Part shown: piece after piece, positions 49,421 through 58,053 of the stretch
Numbering within the stretch: position 1 is the first letter of the stretch
Layout: each line of letters starts with the position of its first letter
NCBI GenBank assembly: GCA_963677355.2
Contig: CAXXXQ010000002.1
Span: forward strand, 744,001 to 808,000
Direction: 5' to 3'
DNA: 64,000 bases
Origin: Thiomicrorhabdus sp963677355
GTDB taxonomy: Bacteria; Pseudomonadota; Gammaproteobacteria; Thiomicrospirales; Thiomicrospiraceae
Made by a program: the position numbers and the translations under genes
The notes under the pieces: model-generated
What the model was told of the DNA's origin: nothing
The model's database searches: none
What the model saw: the letters and a program-made list of their open reading frames with translations, nothing else

Positions 49421-52400
49421 TTAGACGACCACTTCCGGTTTCCAGCCTTGAGCATTCAAAGCTTCAATAAGCTCGTCATCTGGGAAGAACTGACTTTCGC
49501 CGTTGGTTTTCATTTGCGCGGTGGCGATCTCGTTGGTGTAGTCCACCACGACCGGCAAGCCGCGTTCGGTTTGATAGGCTCCCAACAGAATTTTCAGTTC
49601 GGAAATCTTATGTGAGTTCAATGGGTTTTCTTTGGTATTCACATTCAATTTAATGGCACGGCCCTTTTCGACTCGTGCTTCGGCCAGACTGACCACTTGC
49701 GAAGCGTCCATTTTAATACCGCCGTTAAAGGTATCTTCGGCCACTTCACCTTCGACCATCACCACCATGTCGGGTTTAATGGTGTCGCGCACCGCTTCAA
49801 ACACGCCCGGCCCCATGACCACTTCCAAACGGGCGGTTTTGTCGTCCAGCGCCATAAAGCCCATGCGTTTTCCGGTTTTGGTAACCTTACTGCGCAGCTC
49901 CACCACCAAGCCGGCAGCAAAGACTTTTTTCCATTTCTCTGGGCGCAGTGAAGCCAGTTTGGTATTGACCAAGCCGGACAGTTCTTTTTGATAGATATCG
50001 ATCGGATGCCCGGTCATATACAGACCCAAGGTCTCTTTTTCACCGGCGAGACGCAATTTTTCCGGCATCTCAGGTACATCAAGCAACTTGTTTTCACCCG
50101 ACTCTTCCACCGACAGCATATCGCCGAATAGATCGTTCTGGCCGAGCTCTTCATTTTTGATCTGCTGTTCCGCCTGCTGTAGCGCCATTGGAATACTTTC
50201 CAGCATGGCGCTGCGGTTATCGTGCAGCTCGTCAAAGGCACCGGAACGAATCAAGGCTTCCAAGACACGTTTATTGACTTTCTTACCGGCACGCAGACAG
50301 AAATCGAACAGATCTTTATATGCTCCTGAGCTGTTACGTTCGGCAATCACCCCTTCCAAAGCGGCCTCACCCACGCCTTTGATGGCACCCAGACCGTAAT
50401 TTACGGTTCTTTCGCCGTACGGTTTGAAGTGAATCTGCCCGGTATTGATATTCGGTTGCAAGACGGTCAAGCCCATGGCGTAACATTCGTTAACCATATG
50501 AACCACCTTATCGGTGTTGTCCATATCCGATGAAATCTGCGCGGCCATGAATTCAGCCGGATAATGGGTTTTCAACCAGGCGGACTGGTAAGAGACCAAA
50601 GCATAGGCGGCGGAGTGCGATTTGTTGAAACCGTAACCGGCGAACTTTTCTACCAAGTCGAAGATTTTCATGGCGAGTTCGCCGTCAACGCCGTTTTTGA
50701 TTGCACCCTCTTCAAAGATCGAGCGCTGTTTGGCCATCTCTTCCGGTTTCTTTTTACCCATGGCTCGACGCAGCATATCGGCGCCACCCAGCGTATAGCC
50801 GGCCAGCACCTGCGCGATCTGCATAACCTGCTCCTGATAGAGGATAACCCCGTAGGTCGGTTCCAAAATCGGTTGCAGTGAATCGTGCTGATATTGCGCA
50901 TCCGGATAGGAGACTTTTTCACGACCGTGCTTACGGGCGATAAAGTTATCTACCATTCCCGATTCCAGCGGCCCAGGACGGAACAGCGCCACCAAAGCGA
51001 TAATATCTTCGAAATTATCCGGTTTAAGACGGACGATCAGACTCTGCATCCCGCTCGATTCCAGCTGGAACACCCCGGTGGTTTTACCGGTTTGAATAAG
51101 ATCAAAGGTCGGCTGGTCATCCAGCGGAATACGGGCGATATCGACAAAGCCATCTTGATCCGGTTGCTTATTGCCGTTAATGGATTGCAACGCCCAATCG
51201 ATGATGGTCAGAGTACGCAGGCCAAGGAAGTCGAACTTAACCAGACCAGCGGTTTCCACATCGTTCTTATCTAGTTGCGTGACCACACTGGTACCGTCCG
51301 GTTCACACAGCAGCGGACAGAAATGATCCAACGGTTTTGGACCGATGACCACCCCACCGGCGTGTTTACCGGTATTACGAACCGTCCCTTCCAGCTTCAG
51401 GGCCAGATCGAGCAGTTGGCGGGCGTCTTCATCATTGTCATATTTATTTTGCAGGTCTTCTTCCTGCTCCAATGCGCCGGACAGTTTAATACCGAGTTCG
51501 TTCGGAATCAGTTTGGCAATACCGTCAACCACCCCGTACCCCAAACCGAGTACGCGCCCAACGTCACGCACGACTGCCTTGGCGGCCATGGTTCCGAAGG
51601 TGACGATCTGCGAGACGTGATCACGACCGTAATGGCGGGAAACGTAATCGATAACCTCGTCACGGCGGTCCATACAGAAGTCGACATCGAAGTCAGGCAT
51701 GGAGACACGTTCCGGGTTCAGGAAACGCTCGAAAAGCAGGTCATATTGAATAGGGTCAAGATCGGTGATTTTCAGCGCATAAGCCACCAGAGAACCTGCA
51801 CCGGAACCACGCCCCGGTCCAACCGGAATCTGGTGATTTTTACCCCATTGGATGAAGTCGGCAACGATCAGGAAGTAACCGGGGAATCCCATTTGCAGGA
51901 TGATATCCAGCTCGAATTTGATACGATCATAATATTCGACCCGTTTCTGCTCGAACTCTTCTTTTGACAAGTGACCGAACAGAAACTGCAGACGTTCTTC
52001 CAACCCTTTATGACTCTCCTCCACGAAGAACTCGTCCATGGTCATGCCTTCCGGAATCGGGAAGTCCGGCAGGAAGTAAGTTCCCAAAGTCAGGTCAAGG
52101 TTACAGCGTTTGGCAACCTCGACCGTGTTTTCAATCGCTTCCGGAATATCCGCAAACAACTCCACCATCTGCTCGGAGGTTTTGAAATACTGCTCTTCGG
52201 AATATCTTTTCGGGCGATTCTGATCCTCAAGAATATAACCGTCATGAATACAGGTACGCACCTCGTGGGCTTCAAAGTCTTCCGGCTTGGCGAAACGCAC
52301 GTCATTAGTGGCAACCACTGGTGTTTCGTAACGGATAGCCACTTCAACCGCTTTATTGATATAAGCCTCTTCTCCATCACGACCGGTACGCACCAACTCA

Positions 52401-52915
52401 AGATAGAAACGATCCGCAAAATGGGACTGCCACCACTTCATACGGCTGGCGACCAGATTCGGCTTTTCCGCCAACAGCGCGACACCGATATCTCCGGCAC
52501 GTCCGCCGGATAAAACAATCAGCCCTTCATTGAATTCAATCAGCCATTCGCGTTTGACCAAACCAACCATCTGGTTGTTGTGCAGTTTTTGGTTTTTCAG
52601 ATAACTTTGCGAAATCATATGCGACAGGTTCAAATAACCCTGCTGATTCATACACAGCAGCACCGCACTGAACACTTCACCGCTTTCATCTTCAATTAGG
52701 ATATCCGAACCGATAATCGGCTTGATACCCGCACCGATCGCTCCGCTGTAGAACTTAACCAAGGCATACATATTGTTCTGGTCGGTTAACGCCATGGCCG
52801 GCTGTTCGCAACCTTGGGTCAGCGCAATCAGCGGTTTGATACCTAAGGTACTATCAACGACGGAGTATTCGGAGTGGACGTGAAGATGAACAAATTGGGA
52901 CACAAGTTGGGACAT
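49421..52915 (-). CDS. dnaE: DNA polymerase III alpha subunit
   Basis: Replicative polymerase, 1164 residues, the usual proteobacterial length. N-terminal PHP domain (FVHLHVHSEYSVVDSTLGIK), then palm with PDFDVDFCMDRRDEVIDYV and GPGRGSGAGSLVAYAL, fingers (FNKSHSAAYALVSYQ), then the helix-hairpin-helix and OB-fold (MGFMALDDKTARLEV). The first PHP ligands HxHxxyS are present; as in other proteobacterial DnaE the PHP active site is probably degenerate. ATG at 52915 has no good Shine-Dalgarno. An essential gene converging on the integron. Confidence 0.97.
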   Translation of the reverse strand: MSQLVSQFVHLHVHSEYSVVDSTLGIKPLIALTQGCEQPAMALTDQNNMYALVKFYSGAIGAGIKPIIGSDILIEDESGEVFSAVLLCMNQQGYLNLSHMISQSYLKNQKLHNNQMVGLVKREWLIEFNEGLIVLSGGRAGDIGVALLAEKPNLVASRMKWWQSHFADRFYLELVRTGRDGEEAYINKAVEVAIRYETPVVATNDVRFAKPEDFEAHEVRTCIHDGYILEDQNRPKRYSEEQYFKTSEQMVELFADIPEAIENTVEVAKRCNLDLTLGTYFLPDFPIPEGMTMDEFFVEESHKGLEERLQFLFGHLSKEEFEQKRVEYYDRIKFELDIILQMGFPGYFLIVADFIQWGKNHQIPVGPGRGSGAGSLVAYALKITDLDPIQYDLLFERFLNPERVSMPDFDVDFCMDRRDEVIDYVSRHYGRDHVSQIVTFGTMAAKAVVRDVGRVLGLGYGVVDGIAKLIPNELGIKLSGALEQEEDLQNKYDNDEDARQLLDLALKLEGTVRNTGKHAGGVVIGPKPLDHFCPLLCEPDGTSVVTQLDKNDVETAGLVKFDFLGLRTLTIIDWALQSINGNKQPDQDGFVDIARIPLDDQPTFDLIQTGKTTGVFQLESSGMQSLIVRLKPDNFEDIIALVALFRPGPLESGMVDNFIARKHGREKVSYPDAQYQHDSLQPILEPTYGVILYQEQVMQIAQVLAGYTLGGADMLRRAMGKKKPEEMAKQRSIFEEGAIKNGVDGELAMKIFDLVEKFAGYGFNKSHSAAYALVSYQSAWLKTHYPAEFMAAQISSDMDNTDKVVHMVNECYAMGLTVLQPNINTGQIHFKPYGERTVNYGLGAIKGVGEAALEGVIAERNSSGAYKDLFDFCLRAGKKVNKRVLEALIRSGAFDELHDNRSAMLESIPMALQQAEQQIKNEELGQNDLFGDMLSVEESGENKLLDVPEMPEKLRLAGEKETLGLYMTGHPIDIYQKELSGLVNTKLASLRPEKWKKVFAAGLVVELRSKVTKTGKRMGFMALDDKTARLEVVMGPGVFEAVRDTIKPDMVVMVEGEVAEDTFNGGIKMDASQVVSLAEARVEKGRAIKLNVNTKENPLNSHKISELKILLGAYQTERGLPVVVDYTNEIATAQMKTNGESQFFPDDELIEALNAQGWKPEVVV

Positions 52916-53062
52916 AAAGGGTCTAATGATTTCTTATTTTTAAGCAAATTTTGGAATCAGACTATTCTATCGCATCTTGCTCTGATTCGCGTTCAAAAGT
53001 TAGTCTAATAAACATATTTAATACTTCTAAAATCGACCGGATACGGATAAACTTCTCCCTCT

Positions 53063-53836
53063 ATGAGCGATCACGAATCCATACATATTCCGTTTTGGTT
53101 AAACACCCAGCCGGTCACTTTTCCACCGAGCGAATTGGCATTAAAAGAGCCGGACGGCCTGCTTGCGGTTGGCGGCGACCTGACGCCCGAATGGCTGTTA
53201 ATGGCCTACAGCAAAGGCATTTTTCCCTGGTTCAATCCGGGCGAACCGATCCTGTGGTGGACACCGAATCCGCGCAGCGTACTGTTCATCGACCAGCTGA
53301 AAATCCGTCGCAGTTTGCGCCAACGTATTAATAAACTTTTCAAGTCCGGTGATTTCAATGTGACATTTGATACCGATTTCGAAAGCGTGATTCGCGCCTG
53401 TTCAGAAGTGCCTCGCACGGGACAGGAAGGCACCTGGATTACCACCGAGATGCTGGCCGCCTATCAAAATCTGCATAAGGCGGGACACGCTCATTCTGTA
53501 GAAGTCTGGAAAAACGGCGAGTTAGTCGGCGGTCTGTACGGCGTGGCAATCGGCAAGATGTTTTTTGGCGAGTCCATGTTTGCCAAACTGAACGACGCCT
53601 CCAAAATAGCTCTGGTAGCACTGTGCTTACAACTGAAACAATGGGGATTCAAACTGGTCGATACCCAAGTCGAAACCGAACATCTGAACAGCATGGGGGC
53701 GATCAATATCTCCAGAAAAGAGTTTGAAGCCTTGATTGCTGTGCAGATCCAGCAAACCTTTGAACCGCGCCAATGGCAGCTTGATCCGAATTGGCCGCAG
53801 TGGATTCAGCCTCACCTGCAAGAGCAAAATCTTTAA
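53063..53836 (+). CDS. aat: Leucyl/phenylalanyl-tRNA-protein transferase
   Basis: Transfers Leu or Phe from aminoacyl-tRNA to proteins with N-terminal Arg or Lys, marking them for ClpS/ClpAP (both encoded 5 kb away). EPDGLLAVGGDLTPEWLLMAYSKGIFPWF and PILWWTPNPRSVL are the family hallmark, and KMFFGESMFAKLNDASKIAL is the catalytic region. 257 residues, slightly longer than E. coli (234). Start ATG at 53063 in a pyrimidine-rich context without Shine-Dalgarno. Confidence 0.96.
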   Translation: MSDHESIHIPFWLNTQPVTFPPSELALKEPDGLLAVGGDLTPEWLLMAYSKGIFPWFNPGEPILWWTPNPRSVLFIDQLKIRRSLRQRINKLFKSGDFNVTFDTDFESVIRACSEVPRTGQEGTWITTEMLAAYQNLHKAGHAHSVEVWKNGELVGGLYGVAIGKMFFGESMFAKLNDASKIALVALCLQLKQWGFKLVDTQVETEHLNSMGAINISRKEFEALIAVQIQQTFEPRQWQLDPNWPQWIQPHLQEQNL

Positions 53837-53993
53837 ACAATCATAATCCGACCCGCTCAACCGCTACTCTATCCGGCAAAAACCATCCCCATAGAAAACA
53901 CTTGTTTCGCTTGCTATCCGTTGTACAATCAAACCTTAAGTCATTCGACTTGATCGGCTTTGAATACAACCTGAAATCAGAGAGGATTGCAAA

Positions 53994-54386
53994 GTGTATA
54001 GCCACCCCGGTAACCGACCTCGTTTTTTGAGTTTACGCGCTTTCAAGTTTCCGTTAAACGCGAAGCTTTCTATCCTGCACCGCATTACTGGCGTCTTGCT
54101 GATTATTACGCTACTCGGCTATCTCGCTCTGGCTCATCTGATTTTATTGCATCCTGTCGTCACACTGGAATCGGTGTCCAACCACTGTATCAGCGCCTGT
54201 TTAAACAGCGTATTCTGGTCCACTCTCAGCTTCCACTGGCTGAGCGGTTTGCGGCACCTGATGGCTGAACACTACACGCAAACACACCTCTATCAGATCA
54301 TTAATAGCGATCGTATTAGTTATCTGCTGATTGCGACTTGGGTTGTACTCTGTATTGCCATCATCTGTTATTTCTGCGCGGTGTGA
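53994..54386 (+). CDS. sdhC: Succinate dehydrogenase cytochrome b556 subunit
   Basis: Membrane anchor of complex II. 130 residues with three membrane segments. The N-terminal RPRFLSLRAFKFPLNAKLSI and the SdhC signature HRITGVLLIITLLGYLAL are clear; SFHWLSGLRHLMAEHY supplies the probable haem-ligand His. Translation starts at a GTG at 53994, seven nt after AGAGGA. First gene of sdhCDAB; 3 bp before sdhD. Confidence 0.93.
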   Translation: MYSHPGNRPRFLSLRAFKFPLNAKLSILHRITGVLLIITLLGYLALAHLILLHPVVTLESVSNHCISACLNSVFWSTLSFHWLSGLRHLMAEHYTQTHLYQIINSDRISYLLIATWVVLCIAIICYFCAV

Positions 54387-54389
54387 GTC

Positions 54390-54731
54390 ATGAAACTGTC
54401 CGGCATTAAAGCGCACATCTGGCAACGAATCAGCGCCGTCTATCTACTGCTTTATTTTCTTTTTCTGGGCTTGATGTTTTTCTCTCACAAGCAAGCCGAC
54501 AGCACCTTAAGCGACTTGCTACAAAACTTATTCAGCCCTACTTTCATCCTGCTCAGCCTGACCGCGCTCATTTTGATATTTGTGCACGCCTGGATCGGGT
54601 TGCGCGATATCTTTATCGACTACCTGCCCGACCACAAAGTTCAATTCTGGCTCAAGCTGTATAGGCTATTTTTGATGCTGGTTGCACTTGATCTGCTCTG
54701 GCTTATCGCCAAATTAATTACCGTGATTTAA
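54390..54731 (+). CDS. sdhD: Succinate dehydrogenase hydrophobic membrane anchor
   Basis: Second membrane anchor of complex II, 113 residues, three membrane segments (YLLLYFLFLGLMFF, FILLSLTALILIFVHAWIGL, LFLMLVALDLLWLIAKLI). IFVHAWIGLRDIFIDYLPDH contains the haem-ligand His and the quinone-site region typical of SdhD. Lies between sdhC and sdhA. Confidence 0.92.
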   Translation: MKLSGIKAHIWQRISAVYLLLYFLFLGLMFFSHKQADSTLSDLLQNLFSPTFILLSLTALILIFVHAWIGLRDIFIDYLPDHKVQFWLKLYRLFLMLVALDLLWLIAKLITVI

Positions 54732-54750
54732 GAAAAACGAGAACAACAAA

Positions 54751-56595
54751 ATGAAATCTCAGATCAACAACCTGCATGACCTGCCCAGACAAAGTTTTGA
54801 CGCTATTGTGATCGGTGCCGGAGGCGCCGGAATGCGCGCGTCGATGATGATGTCCGAAGCGGGACATCAGGTGGCAATGGTTTCAAAAGTTTTCCCTACC
54901 CGTTCACATACGGTCGCCGCCCAAGGCGGAATCAATGCGGCGTTGGGTAATGTCACCGAAGATAACTGGCAGTGGCATATGTACGACACCATTAAAGGTA
55001 GCGATTATCTGGGCGATCAAGACGCGATCGAGTTCATGTGTCGGGAAGCGGCTCACACCGTTAGAGAATTGGAGCATTTCGGCGTACCCTTTTCTCGGCT
55101 TGAGAACGGCAAAATCTATCAACGCGCCTTTGGAGGCCAAAGCCAGAATTTCGGCGAAGACCAGGCCAAACGTACCTGCGCGGCGGCCGACCGAACCGGG
55201 CACGCCATACTGCATAGTTTGTATCAACAGAACATCCGACTAGGTACCACCATCCTTCAGGAATTTTATGCCACCGACCTACTCAAAGACCGTAACGGTG
55301 ATATCGCTGGCGTGATTGTCATGAATATCAATGACGGCCAGTACCAGCTTTTGCTCAGCAGACAAATTATGCTGGCCACCGGTGGCGCCGGCCAACTGTT
55401 CAGAACTAATACTAACGCCAGCATCAATACCGGCGACGGGCTCGGCATGGCGTTACGAGCTGGGATTCCACTTCAAGACATGGAGTTCTGGCAGTTCCAC
55501 CCGACCGGCGTATCCGGCAAAGGCATGTTGATTTCAGAAGCTGCACGCGGCGAAGGCGGTGTGTTACGCAATGCGAACGGAGAAGCATTCATGCAAAAAT
55601 ACGCGCCGCACGTCAAAGACCTCGCCTCACGGGATGTAGTCTCCAGAGCGATAGCCATTGAGGTCAAAGAAGGCCGCGGCTGTGGCCCAGAAAAGGATCA
55701 TGTTTGGCTTGATCTAACCCATCTGGACAGTGAAGTGATCAAGCAACGCCTGCCGGGAATCCGCGATATCAGCATTACTTTTGCCGGAACCGATCCGGTG
55801 GATGCTCCGGTACCGGTGTTCCCAACCTGTCATTACATGATGGGCGGCATTCCGACCAATCTGAACGGTCAGGTCATAACCCTTGCTGCCGACAATCAAA
55901 TCCAAATCATCAACGGGCTCTACGCGGTTGGCGAATGCGCCTGCGTCTCGGTGCACGGCGCAAACCGTTTGGGAGGTAATTCTTTATTGGATATTGTGGT
56001 GTTCGGGCGCAAGGCAGCACAAACCATTAGCGAACAGTTAAAGCAGATCAAGCAAACCAAGCAAAGCATCGACATCAGTGACATTGACCCGGTTTCAGCA
56101 CAACAAGCGTTGCAGAGAATTCGCCGTTGGCAAGGAACATCTCTTAATGAAGATAAGCAGCATAGCGAAGCTGGCGGACAAACGCAGGACAGCATCGAAG
56201 CTATTAAATCGGATTTACAACGGATCATGGAGCAAGGTTGTGGCGTATTCCGCGAGCAGAGCTCCATGCAGGCCGCGATTGATCAACTGCCGAAAATCGA
56301 GCAACGCTTGGCACACGTCAAACTGCAAGACCGCAGCCATGTATTTAATCTAGAGCGACTGGCAGCACTGGAACTAGAGAACCTGCTGGGCATTGCCTAT
56401 GCCACCGCCTATAGCGCCTTAAACCGTGAAGAGAGTCGCGGCGCCCACTCACGTATTGATTTTCAAGAACGGGATGATGAAAACTGGTTGAAACACAGTC
56501 TATTTTTCGCTGCTGACAAAAGCATCAAATTCCGGCCGGTGAACCTATCCCCTCGCGATCATGCTCCTTTTCAACCGAAAAAACGTGTTTACTAG
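54751..56595 (+). CDS. sdhA: Succinate dehydrogenase flavoprotein subunit
   Basis: Catalytic flavoprotein of complex II, 614 residues, with covalently bound FAD. Dinucleotide motif DAIVIGAGGAGMRASMMM, the FAD-linking histidine in RSHTVAAQGGINAALGN, substrate-site Arg/His in TGVSGKGMLISEAARGEGG and HYMMGGIPTN, and the GECACVSVHGANRLGGNSLL region. Full length. SdhE, the flavinylation factor, is encoded two genes downstream. Confidence 0.98.
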   Translation: MKSQINNLHDLPRQSFDAIVIGAGGAGMRASMMMSEAGHQVAMVSKVFPTRSHTVAAQGGINAALGNVTEDNWQWHMYDTIKGSDYLGDQDAIEFMCREAAHTVRELEHFGVPFSRLENGKIYQRAFGGQSQNFGEDQAKRTCAAADRTGHAILHSLYQQNIRLGTTILQEFYATDLLKDRNGDIAGVIVMNINDGQYQLLLSRQIMLATGGAGQLFRTNTNASINTGDGLGMALRAGIPLQDMEFWQFHPTGVSGKGMLISEAARGEGGVLRNANGEAFMQKYAPHVKDLASRDVVSRAIAIEVKEGRGCGPEKDHVWLDLTHLDSEVIKQRLPGIRDISITFAGTDPVDAPVPVFPTCHYMMGGIPTNLNGQVITLAADNQIQIINGLYAVGECACVSVHGANRLGGNSLLDIVVFGRKAAQTISEQLKQIKQTKQSIDISDIDPVSAQQALQRIRRWQGTSLNEDKQHSEAGGQTQDSIEAIKSDLQRIMEQGCGVFREQSSMQAAIDQLPKIEQRLAHVKLQDRSHVFNLERLAALELENLLGIAYATAYSALNREESRGAHSRIDFQERDDENWLKHSLFFAADKSIKFRPVNLSPRDHAPFQPKKRVY

Positions 56596-56615
56596 GAATA
56601 TCAGAGAATTAAGTC

Positions 56616-57320
56616 ATGAATATAATTATCAGCCGCTTCAATCCCGAAACCGATCAACAGCCCTACGAACAGAGCTATCAAATCGACGACAAGATGATCC
56701 ATCACGACACCATGCTGTTGGATCTACTTAAACAGGTCAGGCAACAAGACCCGAGTTTGGCGTTCCGCTCTTCCTGTCAGGAAGGCGTATGCGGTTCGGA
56801 CGGTATGAACGTCAACGGCCAAAATCGTTTGAGCTGCATCACTCCAGTTAACTCGCTTGAACAACCTATCATTATCAGACCGCTGCCGGGCTTGCCGATT
56901 ATTCGCGATTTGATTATCGATATGAGTCTGTTCTATGAACAATATCAAAAAATAGAGCCTTTCCTGCAAACCGAAGAGTTGAATCCCGACCAGGAACACC
57001 TGCAAAGCCCGCAAGAACGTGCCAAACTGGATGGCAGCTACGAATGCATTCTGTGTGCCTGCTGCTCGACCAGTTGCCCCTCTTTCTGGTGGAATCCGGA
57101 TAAGTTCGCCGGGCCGGCAGCACTGTTGGCAGCACAGCGTTTTGTCATCGACAGCCGGGATATCAAACGTATTGATCGAATTGAGAAACTGGACAGCCCG
57201 ACCCAAACCTTCCGTTGCCGACACATCCAAAACTGCACCGCAGCCTGCCCGAAAGGACTGAACCCGAGCCGCGCGATTCAGGAGCTGAAATCCATTATGG
57301 TCAAAGAGAGTTTGAAATGA
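56616..57320 (+). CDS. sdhB: Succinate dehydrogenase iron-sulfur subunit
   Basis: Electron-transfer subunit with three Fe-S clusters, 234 residues. [2Fe-2S] ligands in SSCQEGVCGSDGMNVNG and LSC, [4Fe-4S] in CILCACCSTSCP, and the [3Fe-4S] set in CRHIQNCTAACPKGLNP. Length fits. It ends in ATGA, overlapping the start of sdhE. Confidence 0.97.
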   Translation: MNIIISRFNPETDQQPYEQSYQIDDKMIHHDTMLLDLLKQVRQQDPSLAFRSSCQEGVCGSDGMNVNGQNRLSCITPVNSLEQPIIIRPLPGLPIIRDLIIDMSLFYEQYQKIEPFLQTEELNPDQEHLQSPQERAKLDGSYECILCACCSTSCPSFWWNPDKFAGPAALLAAQRFVIDSRDIKRIDRIEKLDSPTQTFRCRHIQNCTAACPKGLNPSRAIQELKSIMVKESLK

Positions 57321-57598
57321 GCTGTTGCGTACCCACCGACCTGTGGCGCAAGAAAGCCTTGACATTAAGTAAACGCGGTAATCTGGAAACCGAACTACTG
57401 TTAATTAGCTATATCGAAAACCTGTCACGGCCGAGCGTACAGAAACGTTTACTGCTGGAGGCCTTTTTAAATGAAAACGACCAATCTCTGTTTGATTGGT
57501 TGATAAAGAGTGATAACAGTCAAAACAGTGATATTCCAAGGCATTATCGGCCATTGATTAGTGAAATCAGAGATAATTATTTGAATTCAAACGCATAA
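57317..57598 (+). CDS. sdhE: FAD assembly factor SdhE
   Basis: Small protein that promotes covalent FAD attachment to SdhA. 93 residues. SKRGNLETELLLISYIENL carries the conserved RGxxE motif, and LLEAFLNENDQSLFDWLI matches the family's second half. The start at ATG 57317 overlaps the sdhB stop (ATGA), coupling it to the sdh operon; the last 15 residues are divergent. Confidence 0.9.
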   Translation: MSCCVPTDLWRKKALTLSKRGNLETELLLISYIENLSRPSVQKRLLLEAFLNENDQSLFDWLIKSDNSQNSDIPRHYRPLISEIRDNYLNSNA

Positions 57599-57610
57599 GT
57601 TTGGTATAAT
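57581..57610 (+). promoter_or_regulatory. infA: Probable infA promoter
   Basis: TTGAAT (57581-57586) and a perfect TATAAT (57605-57610) with an 18-bp spacer. The -35 lies within the last codons of sdhE. Confidence 0.55.
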
Positions 57611-57649
57611 CCGCGCGCATTTTACTTTAGAAAGGATTAAAACAAGCTT

Positions 57650-57868
57650 ATGGCGAAACAAGACGTAATTGAATTTGACGGTGTGGTCACTGAAACCCTG
57701 CCTAACACCATGTTTAAGGTTAAGTTGGAAAACGGACATGAAATTCTTGCACACATCTCCGGACGTATGCGCAAGAATTACATCCGTATTCTTGCAGGAG
57801 ATCCGGTCAAAGTTGAACTTACGCCATACGACCTGACCAAAGGTCGCATCACTTACCGCGGTAAGTAA
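57650..57868 (+). CDS. infA: Translation initiation factor IF-1
   Basis: OB-fold initiation factor binding the ribosomal A site, 72 residues, the exact family length. MAKQDVIEFDGVVTETLPNT, HISGRMRKNYIRILAGD and GRITYRGK are near-invariant. AAAGGATT-type Shine-Dalgarno. Own promoter and terminator, so a single-gene unit. Confidence 0.98.
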   Translation: MAKQDVIEFDGVVTETLPNTMFKVKLENGHEILAHISGRMRKNYIRILAGDPVKVELTPYDLTKGRITYRGK

Positions 57869-57901
57869 GATAAAGAATCAATAAAAAACCTTTCTAAATA
57901 T

Positions 57902-57940
57902 AAAAAACCCCTTGCAAGCAGATGCTTCAAGGGGTTTTTT
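57902..57940. terminator. Bidirectional intrinsic terminator between infA and clpA
   Basis: AAAAAACCCCTTG and CAAGGGGTTTTTT arms around a short loop, with A- and T-runs on the two sides. Confidence 0.88.
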
Positions 57941-58053
57941 ACTTTGGGGCGATTGACTATTTTTATAGCTATTTTTATATTTTAAGCGAAACCGGGATAA
58001 TGGATGATTCCGAGTTTCGCCTACAGCGTCTTAAGCCGTAGTCTTCGACAATC

